Assembly (NCBI GenBank): GCA_002378005.1 | Contig: DFQY01000020.1 | Location: 1-64,000 of the forward strand | Origin: Flavobacteriales bacterium UBA3477 | GTDB taxonomy: Bacteria > Bacteroidota > Bacteroidia > Flavobacteriales > Schleiferiaceae | Length of the DNA: 64,000 nucleotides | Direction of reading: 5' to 3' | Part shown: positions 8,062-17,217 of the stretch, piece after piece | Layout of the letters: the number at the start of each line of letters is the position of its first letter | Position numbering within the stretch: position 1 is the stretch's first letter | Notes under the pieces: generated by a model | What the model was told of the DNA's origin: nothing | The model's database searches: none | The model's input: the letters and a program-made list of their open reading frames with translations, nothing else | Made by a program: the position numbers and the translations under genes

Positions 8062-9690
8062 ATGGACTATAGCCCACTTAGAAATTTTAAATATGACGTG
8101 CCCAGCGCCGTCGTGGTCTTTTTAGTCGCCTTGCCCCTTTGTTTGGGGATTGCATTAGCATCAGGCGCACCTCTGTTTTCAGGACTTATCGCCGGTATTG
8201 TCGGTGGATTAATTGTTGCCCCACTCAGTGGTAGCCCACTGGGAGTGAGCGGTCCCGCTGCCGGTTTGGCAGTTATCGTTTATGGCGCCATTGAAGAACT
8301 AGGGGCTTATCCCACCTTCTTGGCGGCAGTTGTTGTTGCCGGGATTACACAGATGATTTTAGGTGCCCTTCGCGCCGGGGTCATTGGCTATTATTTCCCG
8401 TCATCAGTCATTAAAGGAATGCTATCGGGTATCGGTATCATCATTTTCTTAAAGCAGATTCCACACGCTGTGGGCTATGATGCCGATCCAGAGGGAGACT
8501 TGTCGTTTGTTCAGCAAGACGGGCATAACACATTTTCTGAGTTGAAATGGATGCTGGAAGCATTGAATCCAACGGCTACGCTTATTGCAGCCCTCGGTTT
8601 AGCCATTTTGATTCTTTGGGAACGTCCGTTCATGAAAAAATTGAGCTTCACCACGATTATTCAGGGACCGCTGGTAACAGTGGTTATCGGGATATTAATC
8701 GCGATGAATACTACCACTATTGAGGGTTGGATATTAACCGCTGATCATATGGTGGCCATTCCTGTTACGGAGGGATTAGATGGATTCATGAGCCAATTCA
8801 CCACTCCTGATATGACGGCCTTTGCGAATCCTGCTATCTATACCATTGGTATTACTATGGCAGTGGTTGCCTCTTTGGAGACCTTATTGTGTGTGGAAGC
8901 AACCGATAAATTGGACCCTTTCAAACGAGTAACTCCGACCAATAAAGAACTTTGGGCACAAGGCGCAGGTAATGTGGTTAGCGGTTTGATTGGAGGATTA
9001 CCCATTACTCAGGTAATCGTGCGATCTTCGGCTAACATTCAAAGTGGTGCTCGCACAAAGGCTTCTGCCTTTATTCATGGATCATTATTGTTGGTCTGCG
9101 CTTATGCCATTCCAAAGGTGTTGAATATGATTCCTTTGGCAGCCCTCGCAGCAATTCTCTTGATTGTCGGATGGAAGTTGGCCAAGCCGGCCTTATTTAT
9201 CGCTATGTGGAAGAAAGGGCAAAGTGAGTTCATTCCATTTACAGTCACGGTGGTAGGCATTGTTTTGACAGACCTTTTGACAGGTATCGCATTGGGATTG
9301 GTTGTGGCCATCGTATATATTCTTTGGGACAACTTCAAGGTGCCTTACAAGTTTGATATTAAGAACTACAAAGCGGGTGAGCCCATCCGTATTGAGTTTA
9401 GTGAAAGTGTAAGCTTTTTGAATAAAGCAAATATTCAACACACACTTAACTCTCTTCCGGATGGAGCCAGTGTCGTGCTTGATGCAAGGAATTCATTGCG
9501 TATCCATCCAGATGTGGTAGAGATCGTGGAGGAGTTCCAGGTAAATGCAGCCACTCGGGAGATCACCGTGGAGTGTTTAGGGTTTGATGCAACCGTGTCT
9601 GAAACTCCAGTGGAAGATTTTGACGTGCACGTGCTCAATAAACCCAAAGTGAAAGCTACTGGGGTGAAAAAGCTTTTCAAGGGAAAATAA
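8062..9690 (+). CDS. SulP family inorganic anion transporter
   Basis: A 542-residue SulP/SLC26 transporter with a polytopic membrane domain of about 11-14 helices. It begins with the family signature at FKYDVPSAVVVFLVALPLCL and GPAAGLAVIVYGAI, then FPSSVIKGMLSGIG, ASLETLLCVEATDKLDPFKR and GLIGGLPITQVIVRSSAN. A short STAS-like domain follows from about residue 440 (IRIEFSESVSFLNKANI, VVLDARNSLRI). Family members carry bicarbonate, sulfate or chloride. Bacteroidota homologues are often bicarbonate carriers beside a carbonic anhydrase, but no such gene is adjacent, so the substrate is left open. The ATG at 8062 is preferred to the GTG at 8035. The next gene starts 1 bp after its stop. Confidence 0.92.
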   Translation: MDYSPLRNFKYDVPSAVVVFLVALPLCLGIALASGAPLFSGLIAGIVGGLIVAPLSGSPLGVSGPAAGLAVIVYGAIEELGAYPTFLAAVVVAGITQMILGALRAGVIGYYFPSSVIKGMLSGIGIIIFLKQIPHAVGYDADPEGDLSFVQQDGHNTFSELKWMLEALNPTATLIAALGLAILILWERPFMKKLSFTTIIQGPLVTVVIGILIAMNTTTIEGWILTADHMVAIPVTEGLDGFMSQFTTPDMTAFANPAIYTIGITMAVVASLETLLCVEATDKLDPFKRVTPTNKELWAQGAGNVVSGLIGGLPITQVIVRSSANIQSGARTKASAFIHGSLLLVCAYAIPKVLNMIPLAALAAILLIVGWKLAKPALFIAMWKKGQSEFIPFTVTVVGIVLTDLLTGIALGLVVAIVYILWDNFKVPYKFDIKNYKAGEPIRIEFSESVSFLNKANIQHTLNSLPDGASVVLDARNSLRIHPDVVEIVEEFQVNAATREITVECLGFDATVSETPVEDFDVHVLNKPKVKATGVKKLFKGK

Positions 9691-9691
9691 T

Positions 9692-10315
9692 ATGAAACAT
9701 TGCATTGCGGTATGGGCGTTCTTACTCTTGGGTGGGAATGCCCATGCCCAACAGCAATGGTCTATAGAACTCGGATATCTTCGGGCCTTTCATAAAGATG
9801 TAGGGGTTACCCAACAGGATTGGATTTTAGTGGACGGTACATGGACAGATCCGGCGAACCTTCCCGGTCAGAGTACCTACGCCTTTACCTTTCGCGATAC
9901 GAGCTGGTTCTATGGGTTTAACCATGATTTGCCGCTCTTTACTACTCGCATACCCTTATCGGTAACTAAAAACGAGCAATGGGAGTTGGACATCATTCAG
10001 AGCGTGATGTGGAATTCTTGGCGGCAGATAGCCTTTATGGCCGGATTAGATTTTCGAGTGCATCCGCATGAAAGGATAAGTCTCGGTATTCAAGGAGGTT
10101 TGCTCAGTGGCTACCATGATGTCAATGATTTACTCAATCCAACCTTGGAACCCTTGGAAGGTGAAGGGGGAGGAACGCTGCTTGGTGCGAATGCCACAGC
10201 GGATATTTATCTCTCGGAGTATTGGGCCTTGAGGGTGAGCTATAACCCGCTTGTGACAGGCCTTGGCCTTTTTTATAAAATTTCTCCAAAAGGAGTAAGG
10301 GCATCTAAAAAATAG
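9692..10315 (+). CDS. Hypothetical exported protein, possible outer-membrane beta-barrel
   Basis: A 207-residue protein with a signal peptide (MKHCIAVWAFLLLGGNAHAQ) and alternating hydrophobic/polar segments such as QWSIELGYLRAFHK, RISLGIQGGLLSGYHD and YWALRVSYNPLVTGLGLFYK. This pattern is consistent with a small outer-membrane barrel. No family was recognised. It starts 1 bp after the SulP transporter stop, so the two are very likely co-transcribed. Its stop is followed after 33 bp by the SAM riboswitch of the next operon. Confidence 0.65.
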   Translation: MKHCIAVWAFLLLGGNAHAQQQWSIELGYLRAFHKDVGVTQQDWILVDGTWTDPANLPGQSTYAFTFRDTSWFYGFNHDLPLFTTRIPLSVTKNEQWELDIIQSVMWNSWRQIAFMAGLDFRVHPHERISLGIQGGLLSGYHDVNDLLNPTLEPLEGEGGGTLLGANATADIYLSEYWALRVSYNPLVTGLGLFYKISPKGVRASKK

Positions 10316-10348
10316 TCCTTTAATTTGTTACGTCCTTTGACATTTGAG

Positions 10349-10448
10349 GTATCCAGAAAGGTGGAGGGAAAGGCCCGATGAAACCTTAGCAACCCTTGGT
10401 CATCCAAGAAGGTGCTAATTCCTCTTCGCACATTGCGGAGGTAGATAC
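10349..10448 (+). promoter_or_regulatory. SAM-I (S-box) riboswitch
   Basis: The leader of the met operon carries the S-box core: AGAAAGGTGGAGGGAAAGGC, then CCCGATGAAACCTTAGCAACC. This includes the GGAGGGA, GGCCC, GATGAAA kink-turn and GCAACC blocks. The closing P1 helix is seen as GTATC (10349-10353) pairing with GATAC (10444-10448). P3 is CTTGG/CCAAG, and P4 is CCTC..GCG/GAGG around 10421-10441. By family knowledge, S-adenosylmethionine binding turns off expression of downstream methionine genes. The following genes (OsmC, metZ, metX, homoserine dehydrogenase) fit. The expression platform between 10449 and 10509 was not resolved. Confidence 0.92.
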
Positions 10449-10509
10449 GAAACTCAGTATTCTGTTTTTCTTTCTGTCGTTCTGGTACTTCAATAAAATT
10501 TGATGAAGT

Positions 10510-10917
10510 ATGAAAATTTCTTTAGAACGATTTGACAACGCCTTTGGCTTCAAAGCTACCGCTGGCGAGCATGAAATGATTTTAGATACTGCCGAAGAGT
10601 TCGGTGGTCATGATCAAGGATTTCGCCCTATGCAGCTAATGCTAATCTCTTTAGCAGGTTGTAGTGCTATTGATATTGTACACATCCTTAAGAAGGGCAA
10701 ACATGCCATTCGAAGCTACAACGCTGAGGTAAGTGCCGAGCGTCGTGAAACCCTACCCAAGATCTTTACTAAGATCGAGATGACCATTACGGTAGATACC
10801 GATGCACCGGATAATGTCCTTGAACGTGCCGCAAAACTCACCCGGGAGAAATATTGCAGCGCCTATGCTGTGCTCGAAGCGTCAGGCACTGTTGAACTTA
10901 TTTTAAAACGTGCCTGA
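10510..10917 (+). CDS. OsmC family protein
   Basis: A 135-residue OsmC/Ohr-fold protein, first gene behind the SAM riboswitch. The two reactive cysteines are visible: one in SLAGCSAIDIVHILKKG (active-site helix) and one in REKYCSAYAVLEASG. This is the YhfA/OsmC-like arrangement of thiol-dependent peroxidases. OsmC proteins often travel with Bacteroidota methionine biosynthesis genes; a role in handling reactive sulfur or protecting thiol intermediates is inferred and not shown. Its TGA overlaps the ATG of metZ (TGATG at 10915-10919), indicating translational coupling. Confidence 0.88.
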   Translation: MKISLERFDNAFGFKATAGEHEMILDTAEEFGGHDQGFRPMQLMLISLAGCSAIDIVHILKKGKHAIRSYNAEVSAERRETLPKIFTKIEMTITVDTDAPDNVLERAAKLTREKYCSAYAVLEASGTVELILKRA

Positions 10918-12083
10918 TGGAAGGGAAAGGATTTGAAACCAGGGCCATAAGAACCCAAATCGAGCAGAGCCAGCACCGCGAACACAGTGCACCGTTGTTC
11001 TTGACTTCGAGCTTCACCTTTGACGATGCAGAGATGGGAGCTGCCCTTTTCGCAGGGGAGCAGCAGGGCAATCTCTACAGTAGATTCTCTAATCCCAATA
11101 CCGACGAGTTCGCAAGTAAACTGGCTTCTTTAGAAGGCGCTGAGGCGGGAGTAGCGACGGCTTCTGGGATGAATGCGGTGTTCACCACCTTTGCGGCCTT
11201 GCTGCAAGCTGGGGACCACATCATCGCAGCACGCGCCATTTTTGGGAACAGCACCTACATTTTGAATGAAATTCTTCCTAAATGGGAGATTACCTGCACC
11301 TTCGTGGATGCGAGAAACCCAGAGGAATGGGAAGCGGCAGTGCAGCCAAACTCGAAGCTTGTGTTCTTCGAAACACCCACGAATCCGACGCTGGATCTCA
11401 TCGATTTGGAGTTCGTAGGTGCGCTTTGTAAAAAGCATAACCTCGTTTACACAGTGGATAATTGTTTTGCAACACCTTATTTGCAACGTCCTAGCGAATA
11501 TGGGGCTGACTTAATCATTCATAGCGCTACGAAATGGATTGACGGTCAGGGCCGCGTGCTTGGTGGAGCCATAGTGGGAAAGGCGCAATATGTAGATGCG
11601 TGTTATGGATTTATTCGTCGCACGGGACCGTCCATGTCTCCGTTCAACGCATGGGTATTGAGTAAGAGCCTAGAAACCTTAGCGGTACGCATGGACCGTC
11701 ATTGTAGTAATGCTTTGGCCTTCGCACAGGCATTGGAAAAGCATCCAGATGTGGAGCGCGTGATTTATCCGGGATTACCCTCACACCCGCAGCACGCCCT
11801 TGCACAATCACAGATGGACGCCGGTGGCGGGATGGTGAGTGTGGTGGTCAAAGGAGGTATTGAGCGGGGAAGAACCATATTAAACGGTTTGAAAATATTT
11901 TCCTTGACGGCTAATCTTGGTGATGCAAGAAGCATTGCCACACATCCTGCTTCTACCACTCATTCCAAAACGCCAAAGACCACACGTGAGGCGGTTGGGA
12001 TTACGGACGGTCTTTTGCGCTTTAGCATCGGCTTGGAAACGGTTGCAGATTTGATTGAAGATTTTAATCAAGCGTGTCAATGA
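10917..12083 (+). CDS. metZ: O-acylhomoserine sulfhydrylase (Cys/Met metabolism PLP enzyme)
   Basis: A 388-residue PLP enzyme of the gamma family (MetB/MetC/MetZ). It begins FETRAIRTQIEQSQHREHSA, has the NLYSRFSNPNTDEF and EGAEAGVATASGMNA phosphate-binding loops, and the Schiff-base lysine in HSATKWIDGQGRVLGG. The C-terminal SLTANLGDARSIATHPASTTH and LLRFSIGLE motifs are complete. It should make homocysteine from O-acetyl- or O-succinylhomoserine and sulfide. Linkage to metX (acyl donor step) and lack of a cystathionine lyase nearby favour direct sulfhydrylation. MetB-type cystathionine synthase is the main alternative. It overlaps metX by ATGA at 12080-12083. Confidence 0.88.
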   Translation: MEGKGFETRAIRTQIEQSQHREHSAPLFLTSSFTFDDAEMGAALFAGEQQGNLYSRFSNPNTDEFASKLASLEGAEAGVATASGMNAVFTTFAALLQAGDHIIAARAIFGNSTYILNEILPKWEITCTFVDARNPEEWEAAVQPNSKLVFFETPTNPTLDLIDLEFVGALCKKHNLVYTVDNCFATPYLQRPSEYGADLIIHSATKWIDGQGRVLGGAIVGKAQYVDACYGFIRRTGPSMSPFNAWVLSKSLETLAVRMDRHCSNALAFAQALEKHPDVERVIYPGLPSHPQHALAQSQMDAGGGMVSVVVKGGIERGRTILNGLKIFSLTANLGDARSIATHPASTTHSKTPKTTREAVGITDGLLRFSIGLETVADLIEDFNQACQ

Positions 12084-13057
12084 AAGCACACCAGTTAAAT
12101 ATTCCGGTATTACCGCTAGAGGGAGGTGGCGACTTAAAAGATGTGGTGCTGCATTACCGTGTTAAAGGGGATATAGTCAACGAGCCTGTGGTTTGGGTCT
12201 TTCATGCGCTGACTGCCAATGACGATCCTACGGATTGGTGGCCGGGTTTGTTTGGACCTGAAGGACTGTTCGGAAAAGGTTATGCGGTGGTATGCGCGAA
12301 TGTGCTAGGTTCACCCTATGGTTCGAGTAACCCTGGTAATCATACTTTAAGCGGGCAAGAATTCCCCATTGTAACGGTGCGGGATACAGTGGATGCCCAA
12401 TTATTATTGGCGCAGCACCTCGGGTTGAATCACATCCACACCCTTATTGGAGGTAGCTTTGGAGGCTACCAAGCCTTGGAATTTGCCATTGGATTTGAGG
12501 GATCCGTCGAGTATTTGATTCTCTTGGCCACAGGAGCTGAGGAAATGCCTTGGAACAAAGCTATTCATGAGGCCCAGCGATTAGCTATGGAAGCGGATCC
12601 TACGCTTTGGACCGGTAATGGGTCGAAGGGATTGCAGGCGGCTCGAGGCATAGGAATGTTGAATTATAGAACTACCAATCAATTCAACCATGCACAGAAG
12701 GATTCCCAGGAGGCTTTGACGGATTATCGCGCGCCCTCATACATCCGATACCAGGGAGAAAAATTGGTTCGCCGATTCGACGCGCCCTCATATTACAGAT
12801 TAACACAACAGCTGGATACCCATCATATTGGTCGAGGTCGAGGCGGAATTCAAAAAGCCTTATCTAAGCTTGACGCTAAGGCCTTAGTTCTCGGATTTGA
12901 AAGCGATGTGTTGATACCGGTTTCCGTACAACAAGCCTTGACACACGCGCTGCCTTCAGCCGAAATAAAAGTGTTGAAAAGTGCTTTTGGTCACGATGGT
13001 TTTTTGCTTGAATATGAACAGATTACAAAAGAAATATTAGAATTTTACAATGCGTAG
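12080..13057 (+). CDS. metX: Homoserine O-acetyltransferase
   Basis: A 325-residue alpha/beta-hydrolase-fold acyltransferase. The nucleophile motif is IGGSFGGYQALEFAI (Ser in GGSFGG), the acid lies in LVLGFESDVLIPVS and the catalytic His in SAFGHDGFLLEY. The family signatures WVFHALTANDDPTDWW and VVCANVLGSPYGSSNP, which line the tunnel, are present. It activates homoserine for the sulfhydrylase upstream. The length is on the short side (family 350-380) because the lid is compact. The ATG at 12080 overlapping the metZ stop is chosen over an in-frame GTG at 12074. It overlaps the next gene by 8 bp. Acetyl versus succinyl specificity cannot be read reliably here. Confidence 0.9.
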   Translation: MKAHQLNIPVLPLEGGGDLKDVVLHYRVKGDIVNEPVVWVFHALTANDDPTDWWPGLFGPEGLFGKGYAVVCANVLGSPYGSSNPGNHTLSGQEFPIVTVRDTVDAQLLLAQHLGLNHIHTLIGGSFGGYQALEFAIGFEGSVEYLILLATGAEEMPWNKAIHEAQRLAMEADPTLWTGNGSKGLQAARGIGMLNYRTTNQFNHAQKDSQEALTDYRAPSYIRYQGEKLVRRFDAPSYYRLTQQLDTHHIGRGRGGIQKALSKLDAKALVLGFESDVLIPVSVQQALTHALPSAEIKVLKSAFGHDGFLLEYEQITKEILEFYNA

Positions 13058-15053
13058 AATCGTACAACTGACCCACGACATTTTTACGGATGAAAAGGCC
13101 GTTGACCGGACCGTTGAACTTTTAAAAAAGCGCGACGGCGAGACCACATTCATCTTGTTTCCGCAGGCTCATGTCGAAGATCTTTTCGGTGCCCTAGCGT
13201 CGGTGCCGTTTTCATTAGAAGCTCGCAGTTATGAGCACGGTGAAGGAAAAGTAAAAGCGGCCTCGTGGGCAGAAGAATTAGATGCTTCTGTAGTGGAGCA
13301 ATGGACTTTGGTTAAAGGAGTCTACACGGCAGATCCGCGAATCGTTGAGCAGGCGCAAATTATAGAGCATCTGAATTACCAGGAGGCACAGGAGCTGGCA
13401 TCGGCAGGGATAAGCGTTCTTGATCGCAAAGCTCTGTCAATACTAGAAAAAAATGGGGTTGAGTTGCACATTCGAAGTGTTTTTCATGCACATGAACATG
13501 TCGGTACCACCATTAATGCTCAAGGAAGTGAGCGCAGTGTAAAAGCATTGAGTCATATTCCAAATGTGGCATTGGTTAGCTTAACAGGAGTAGCCTTTCA
13601 TGGGGTTGCAGGGGTAGATGCCCGGGCGTTTACGGCCCTAGCAACGGCGGGAATCAATGTTCGCCTAGTGAGTCAGGCTTCTTCCGAACGGAGTCTCGGA
13701 GTTGTTGTAGACCAGGAAAACGCCTCCAAGGCACAAGAGGTTTTAATCAATACTTTTTCAAATGAGGAGGCATCTGTAACCATAACGGAAGGATTAACAA
13801 TTCTAAACATTGTAGGTCGCCACAACTATGCCTTGGAGCGTTCTATCTTCGAACTACGTAGAAACAACATTTGGTTGCACTTGATTGCCAATAGTGTAGA
13901 AGGTCATCAGATTTCCTTGGTCCTAAACGGAGGTGCGCAAAAGAAAGCACTTGACCTCGTCCACAGCCAACTCCTCGGTCAGCTCAAACGACTGAACGTA
14001 TTCTGTTTTGGAAAAGGCTTGGTAGGGGGAACCTTTATTCGCCAGGTGTTGGAAAGTAGCGCCCACGTTCGTGAGAAGCGTAAGTTGGATGTACGATTAA
14101 TAGGTGTGGCCGATTCTAAACGCTCAATTTTCACTGCTGCCGGACTTCCAGAGGATTGGCGTCAACTTCTCTTAGAAAGCACAGCGGATAATGATCCACA
14201 GCGCATCGCTGAAATACTGGCGCAGAGTGGCCTGTCCAACTTAGTAGTCGTTGATAATACGGCAGAACAGTCTTTGACAGATTTTTACCCACTCTTTGTG
14301 GAGAGCGGTTGCGATTTAGTAGCCTCCAATAAAAAAGCCAATGCACGTGACCAACAGTATTACGATGATTTGCGCATCTTGCTCGAACGCAAAGGGAAAT
14401 CCTTTAAGTACGAAACCAATGTAGGAGCGGGGCTTCCTCTTGTGGATACCTTGTTGCAGTTGCACCACAGCCGAGACCGTATCACCCGAATCAAAGGAGT
14501 CTTCAGCGGTTCGATGAGCTTCCTTTTTAACACCTACAGCGAATCGGACCGTGCCTTTACCTCTGTATTGAACGAAGCTCAACTCAGCGGCTATACTGAG
14601 CCGGATCCACGCGAGGACCTCAATGGGATGGATGTGGCCCGCAAGCTGCTCATCCTCGCAAGAACGGTCGATGTGCGGGCTGAACTGAGTGATGTAAGTA
14701 TTCAAAACCTTATTCCTTCGGAGTGCCAAGAAGATGTGCCGTACGATGCCTTTAAATCGCACTTCCCTACGCTAGATGCACACTATGGCGACCTAAAGCA
14801 AAATTTAGCGCCTAATCACGTGCTTCGATATGTTGGCGACCTTGCGATAAGCGATGCGGGTGAAGCCATGTTGAGTGTAGCCCTTGTAGAAGTCCCTAAA
14901 GCTTCTCCACTGGGAGGCATTCAAGGTTCGGATAGTCTCTTTGAGATTTATACTGAGGGCTATGGCGATCACCCTATGGTTATTCAGGGGGCTGGAGCCG
15001 GAGCTGAAGTGACCGCGCGAGGGGTCTATAGTGATATTCTCAGGTTGGGGTAA
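13050..15053 (+). CDS. Homoserine dehydrogenase fused to a degenerate aspartokinase/ACT region (ThrA-like)
   Basis: A 667-residue protein that ends in a complete homoserine dehydrogenase (about residues 310-667): NAD-binding VFCFGKGLVGGTFI, CDLVASNKKANA, ETNVGAGLPLVDTL, KGVFSGSMSFLFN and GYTEPDPREDLNGMDVARKL. Tandem ACT regulatory domains occupy about residues 165-300 (VALVSLTGVAFHGVAGVDAR, GLTILNIVGRHNYALERSIF). Before these only the last part of an aspartokinase catalytic domain remains (KGVYTADPRIVEQAQIIEHL with SYDEA-like NYQEAQELASAGISVLDRKA). The N-terminal ATP and aspartate motifs (KFGGTS type) are absent; ThrA fusions run near 820 residues. It should reduce aspartate semialdehyde to homoserine for methionine synthesis. 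Kinase activity is unlikely. It overlaps metX by 8 bp and closes the operon. Confidence 0.87.
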   Translation: MRRIVQLTHDIFTDEKAVDRTVELLKKRDGETTFILFPQAHVEDLFGALASVPFSLEARSYEHGEGKVKAASWAEELDASVVEQWTLVKGVYTADPRIVEQAQIIEHLNYQEAQELASAGISVLDRKALSILEKNGVELHIRSVFHAHEHVGTTINAQGSERSVKALSHIPNVALVSLTGVAFHGVAGVDARAFTALATAGINVRLVSQASSERSLGVVVDQENASKAQEVLINTFSNEEASVTITEGLTILNIVGRHNYALERSIFELRRNNIWLHLIANSVEGHQISLVLNGGAQKKALDLVHSQLLGQLKRLNVFCFGKGLVGGTFIRQVLESSAHVREKRKLDVRLIGVADSKRSIFTAAGLPEDWRQLLLESTADNDPQRIAEILAQSGLSNLVVVDNTAEQSLTDFYPLFVESGCDLVASNKKANARDQQYYDDLRILLERKGKSFKYETNVGAGLPLVDTLLQLHHSRDRITRIKGVFSGSMSFLFNTYSESDRAFTSVLNEAQLSGYTEPDPREDLNGMDVARKLLILARTVDVRAELSDVSIQNLIPSECQEDVPYDAFKSHFPTLDAHYGDLKQNLAPNHVLRYVGDLAISDAGEAMLSVALVEVPKASPLGGIQGSDSLFEIYTEGYGDHPMVIQGAGAGAEVTARGVYSDILRLG

Positions 15054-15059
15054 AAAATT

Positions 15060-15082
15060 CCCCGGGCGCGCAGCGCCCGGGG
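15060..15082. terminator. Strong bidirectional hairpin terminator of the met operon
   Basis: A perfect 10-bp stem, CCCCGGGCGC (15060-15069) with GCGCCCGGGG (15073-15082), encloses a GCA loop. It lies 6 bp after the homoserine dehydrogenase stop and 7 bp from the stop of the convergent TonB receptor. T-rich sequence follows on the plus side (TTCCTTTAAAATTTT), and AAAAAA precedes it, which gives a U-run on the minus strand. It can therefore serve both genes. Confidence 0.85.
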
Positions 15083-15089
15083 AGTTCCT

Positions 15090-17213
15090 TTAAAATTTTA
15101 CCTGTAAGGTGAGTAGGAGCATTCGTGGTGCAAACGTCCGGTAACCCGCAGGACGAGCGGCCACTACATGTCTGGTATTGGTAAGGTTTTGTGCACTGAG
15201 CTTTAATGTGGTTGAAGGGCGTAATGGGACGCTTATAGCGGCGTTCATTACTAAGGCAGCAGGCAAATCCCATTGATCTAGTTCAGCAGCTGACTTACGT
15301 GCACCAAGAAGCTGTGATTGGACGCTGAAGTTGATCTGCTTGAGCTGTATATCGTATCGAAGAGAGGCTTGACCTTGCGGGAGGTATGGGAGAACATCGC
15401 CTTTTTCCACATTGCCCCATCCTTCAAACTCGCTTGAAAAAGACTCTGTGAACACAGCGCGTGTCCAAGTCCCGCTAAAGGTGAATTGATGGTTTTGGAT
15501 GTGATGAGAGAATTGGCCCTCCATACCCGTGATCAGAGCGCTACCGCCATTGTATAGTTCTCCGCTACCACTGCCGCCAGCACTTGCAGCATCTGATCCT
15601 AACAAACGATCATAGGCGCTGTGGAAGGCGACGAGTTGAAGGGGATGCTGCGTGTGCTCCAATCCAAATTCTGTGCTGATGCTAAGCTCGGGAAGTACAC
15701 CTTCTTTGGAGCCTGCAGGAGTGAAGCCTCGGTGTATGCCGGCGAAAATATTCCACTGTTCGGTCTGCTTGTTAACGCTCATGCCGGGCAGGAAAATAAA
15801 GGTGCGGTTGGCTCGCTCGCTGGTGTTAATTCCTGTGCGTTCCGGATCTGCTGAGCCGAAATCTTCGCGGGAGGCGAAGATGAACTCACTGCGACCGCCT
15901 GCCTGTACCTTCCAGCTTCCGCGTGTCCAAGTCGTTCTGTAATACCCGCTCGCCGCGCTGGTAGCATCGATCCAGTTTCCTGCCGCGCCTGCGGCGCCGT
16001 GACTTTGAAGCGCCATTTGCGCGCCAACTATGCTGTAGCTATCGCTGTGCTGAAAACGATCGGCGTGGTCGTATTGAAAACGCAGCCCAGCCTCGTGTTT
16101 TAGGATATTTCGTTCCAAACGCTGACTCCATTGGCCGCGCAATTGGAGCCCTTGGCTGATATAATAGCGGTTGTTTGCCTTCAAAGTAGCTAGAGCAGTG
16201 TCTGAATAAACCCCTTGTATAGCCAAGAATTCAACTGGATAGTCCGTGGGTTGTTGAAGCACGCTGGTAATGCCTTGACCGTTTACTTTATCGAGTTTAT
16301 ACCAATTCCTATGCACATACTGACGGTAGAGATCGGCACGTAAGAAGCCTTGATTAAAGTTGAGGGTGTAGCCTAATCTATTCATCAATCGGTCCATGTC
16401 CATTTGGTCATTTGCCGAAGCCAAATAACGCAAGGAGGGTCGCTCAATTGCGTCTTCGAGCGTGGTGCCGAGGTAGGTTTGCTCGGAACGTTCTCTGGTC
16501 GCAGCACTAAACCAATGCAGGTGGTGGCGGTCCTTATCGTCGAGGTGATGTACCACCTTAAAATACCAGTCTTGTAGTTTGAATCCTCCTGTTGTGTTGT
16601 TTAGGAGTTCACCAAAACCGTCGGCGCTGTGGTGGTAGGCGCCATATTGGACTTGCGTTCTATTGCCCCAAGCTTTTTGTCCGCGCCAATAGGCTTTCTG
16701 TTGACCAAAAGTACCGCCACCCACGAGAATCTCTTGTCCGTCCCCGTCGTGGGTAGGGGTGATAAAATTCAAGGCTCCTCCGGTGCTTTGGGGACCTGTA
16801 ATGACTTGGGCAGCGCCTTTGAGGACTTCTATTTGTTCATACTTCCAAATAACAGGAGTATAATAGGCTTCAGGCGCGCTATAGGCTGCGGGAGCGGTTA
16901 AGATACCGTCTTCCATGAGCGTAATTCTAGAGGAACGCAAGGTGCCTGTACCTCGAATCCCCACGTTCATGCGAAGCCCCCAACCGTCTTCTTGTTGTGC
17001 ATAAACGCCGGGCTGATTTTGTAAAAGGGTGTTCGCATCACTTTGATCAAAAATCATCAGTTCCTTTTGGGTAAGAATTACTGCTGAGCCTGAGATGTGT
17101 TTGTTTGGATCGTTTGCAGCTGCAGTAATAGTGATGCTTTCAAGCTCTACTTGAGCTGGTAAGGTAGTGTCCGCGGGTACGGAGAAGAAAATGGTAAGGA
17201 GGAGGGGGTACAC
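15090..17213 (-). CDS. TonB-dependent outer membrane receptor, FecA-like
   Basis: A 707-residue siderophore-type TonB receptor. After a short signal it has a TonB-box-like segment (ELESITITA), a plug domain (GSAVILTQKELMIF, LLQNQPGVYAQQEDGWGLRM, VGIRGTGTLRSSRITLMEDG, EQIEVLKGAAQVITGPQSTG) and a barrel ending in LKLSAQNLTNTRHVVAARP, GYRTFAPRMLLLTLQVKF. The GWGLRMNVGIRG plug resembles ferric citrate (FecA) receptors. The start must be the GTG at 17213, because a stop lies just upstream; the signal peptide then lacks the usual basic residues. Two palindromic operators sit at and before the start, suggesting metal repression. Ferric citrate as ligand is an inference. Confidence 0.85.
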   Translation of the reverse strand: MYPLLLTIFFSVPADTTLPAQVELESITITAAANDPNKHISGSAVILTQKELMIFDQSDANTLLQNQPGVYAQQEDGWGLRMNVGIRGTGTLRSSRITLMEDGILTAPAAYSAPEAYYTPVIWKYEQIEVLKGAAQVITGPQSTGGALNFITPTHDGDGQEILVGGGTFGQQKAYWRGQKAWGNRTQVQYGAYHHSADGFGELLNNTTGGFKLQDWYFKVVHHLDDKDRHHLHWFSAATRERSEQTYLGTTLEDAIERPSLRYLASANDQMDMDRLMNRLGYTLNFNQGFLRADLYRQYVHRNWYKLDKVNGQGITSVLQQPTDYPVEFLAIQGVYSDTALATLKANNRYYISQGLQLRGQWSQRLERNILKHEAGLRFQYDHADRFQHSDSYSIVGAQMALQSHGAAGAAGNWIDATSAASGYYRTTWTRGSWKVQAGGRSEFIFASREDFGSADPERTGINTSERANRTFIFLPGMSVNKQTEQWNIFAGIHRGFTPAGSKEGVLPELSISTEFGLEHTQHPLQLVAFHSAYDRLLGSDAASAGGSGSGELYNGGSALITGMEGQFSHHIQNHQFTFSGTWTRAVFTESFSSEFEGWGNVEKGDVLPYLPQGQASLRYDIQLKQINFSVQSQLLGARKSAAELDQWDLPAALVMNAAISVPLRPSTTLKLSAQNLTNTRHVVAARPAGYRTFAPRMLLLTLQVKF

Positions 17214-17217
17214 TATT

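Noticed and set aside
14316..14762. 148-residue minus-strand frame
   Set aside because: It is a shadow of the homoserine dehydrogenase coding region.
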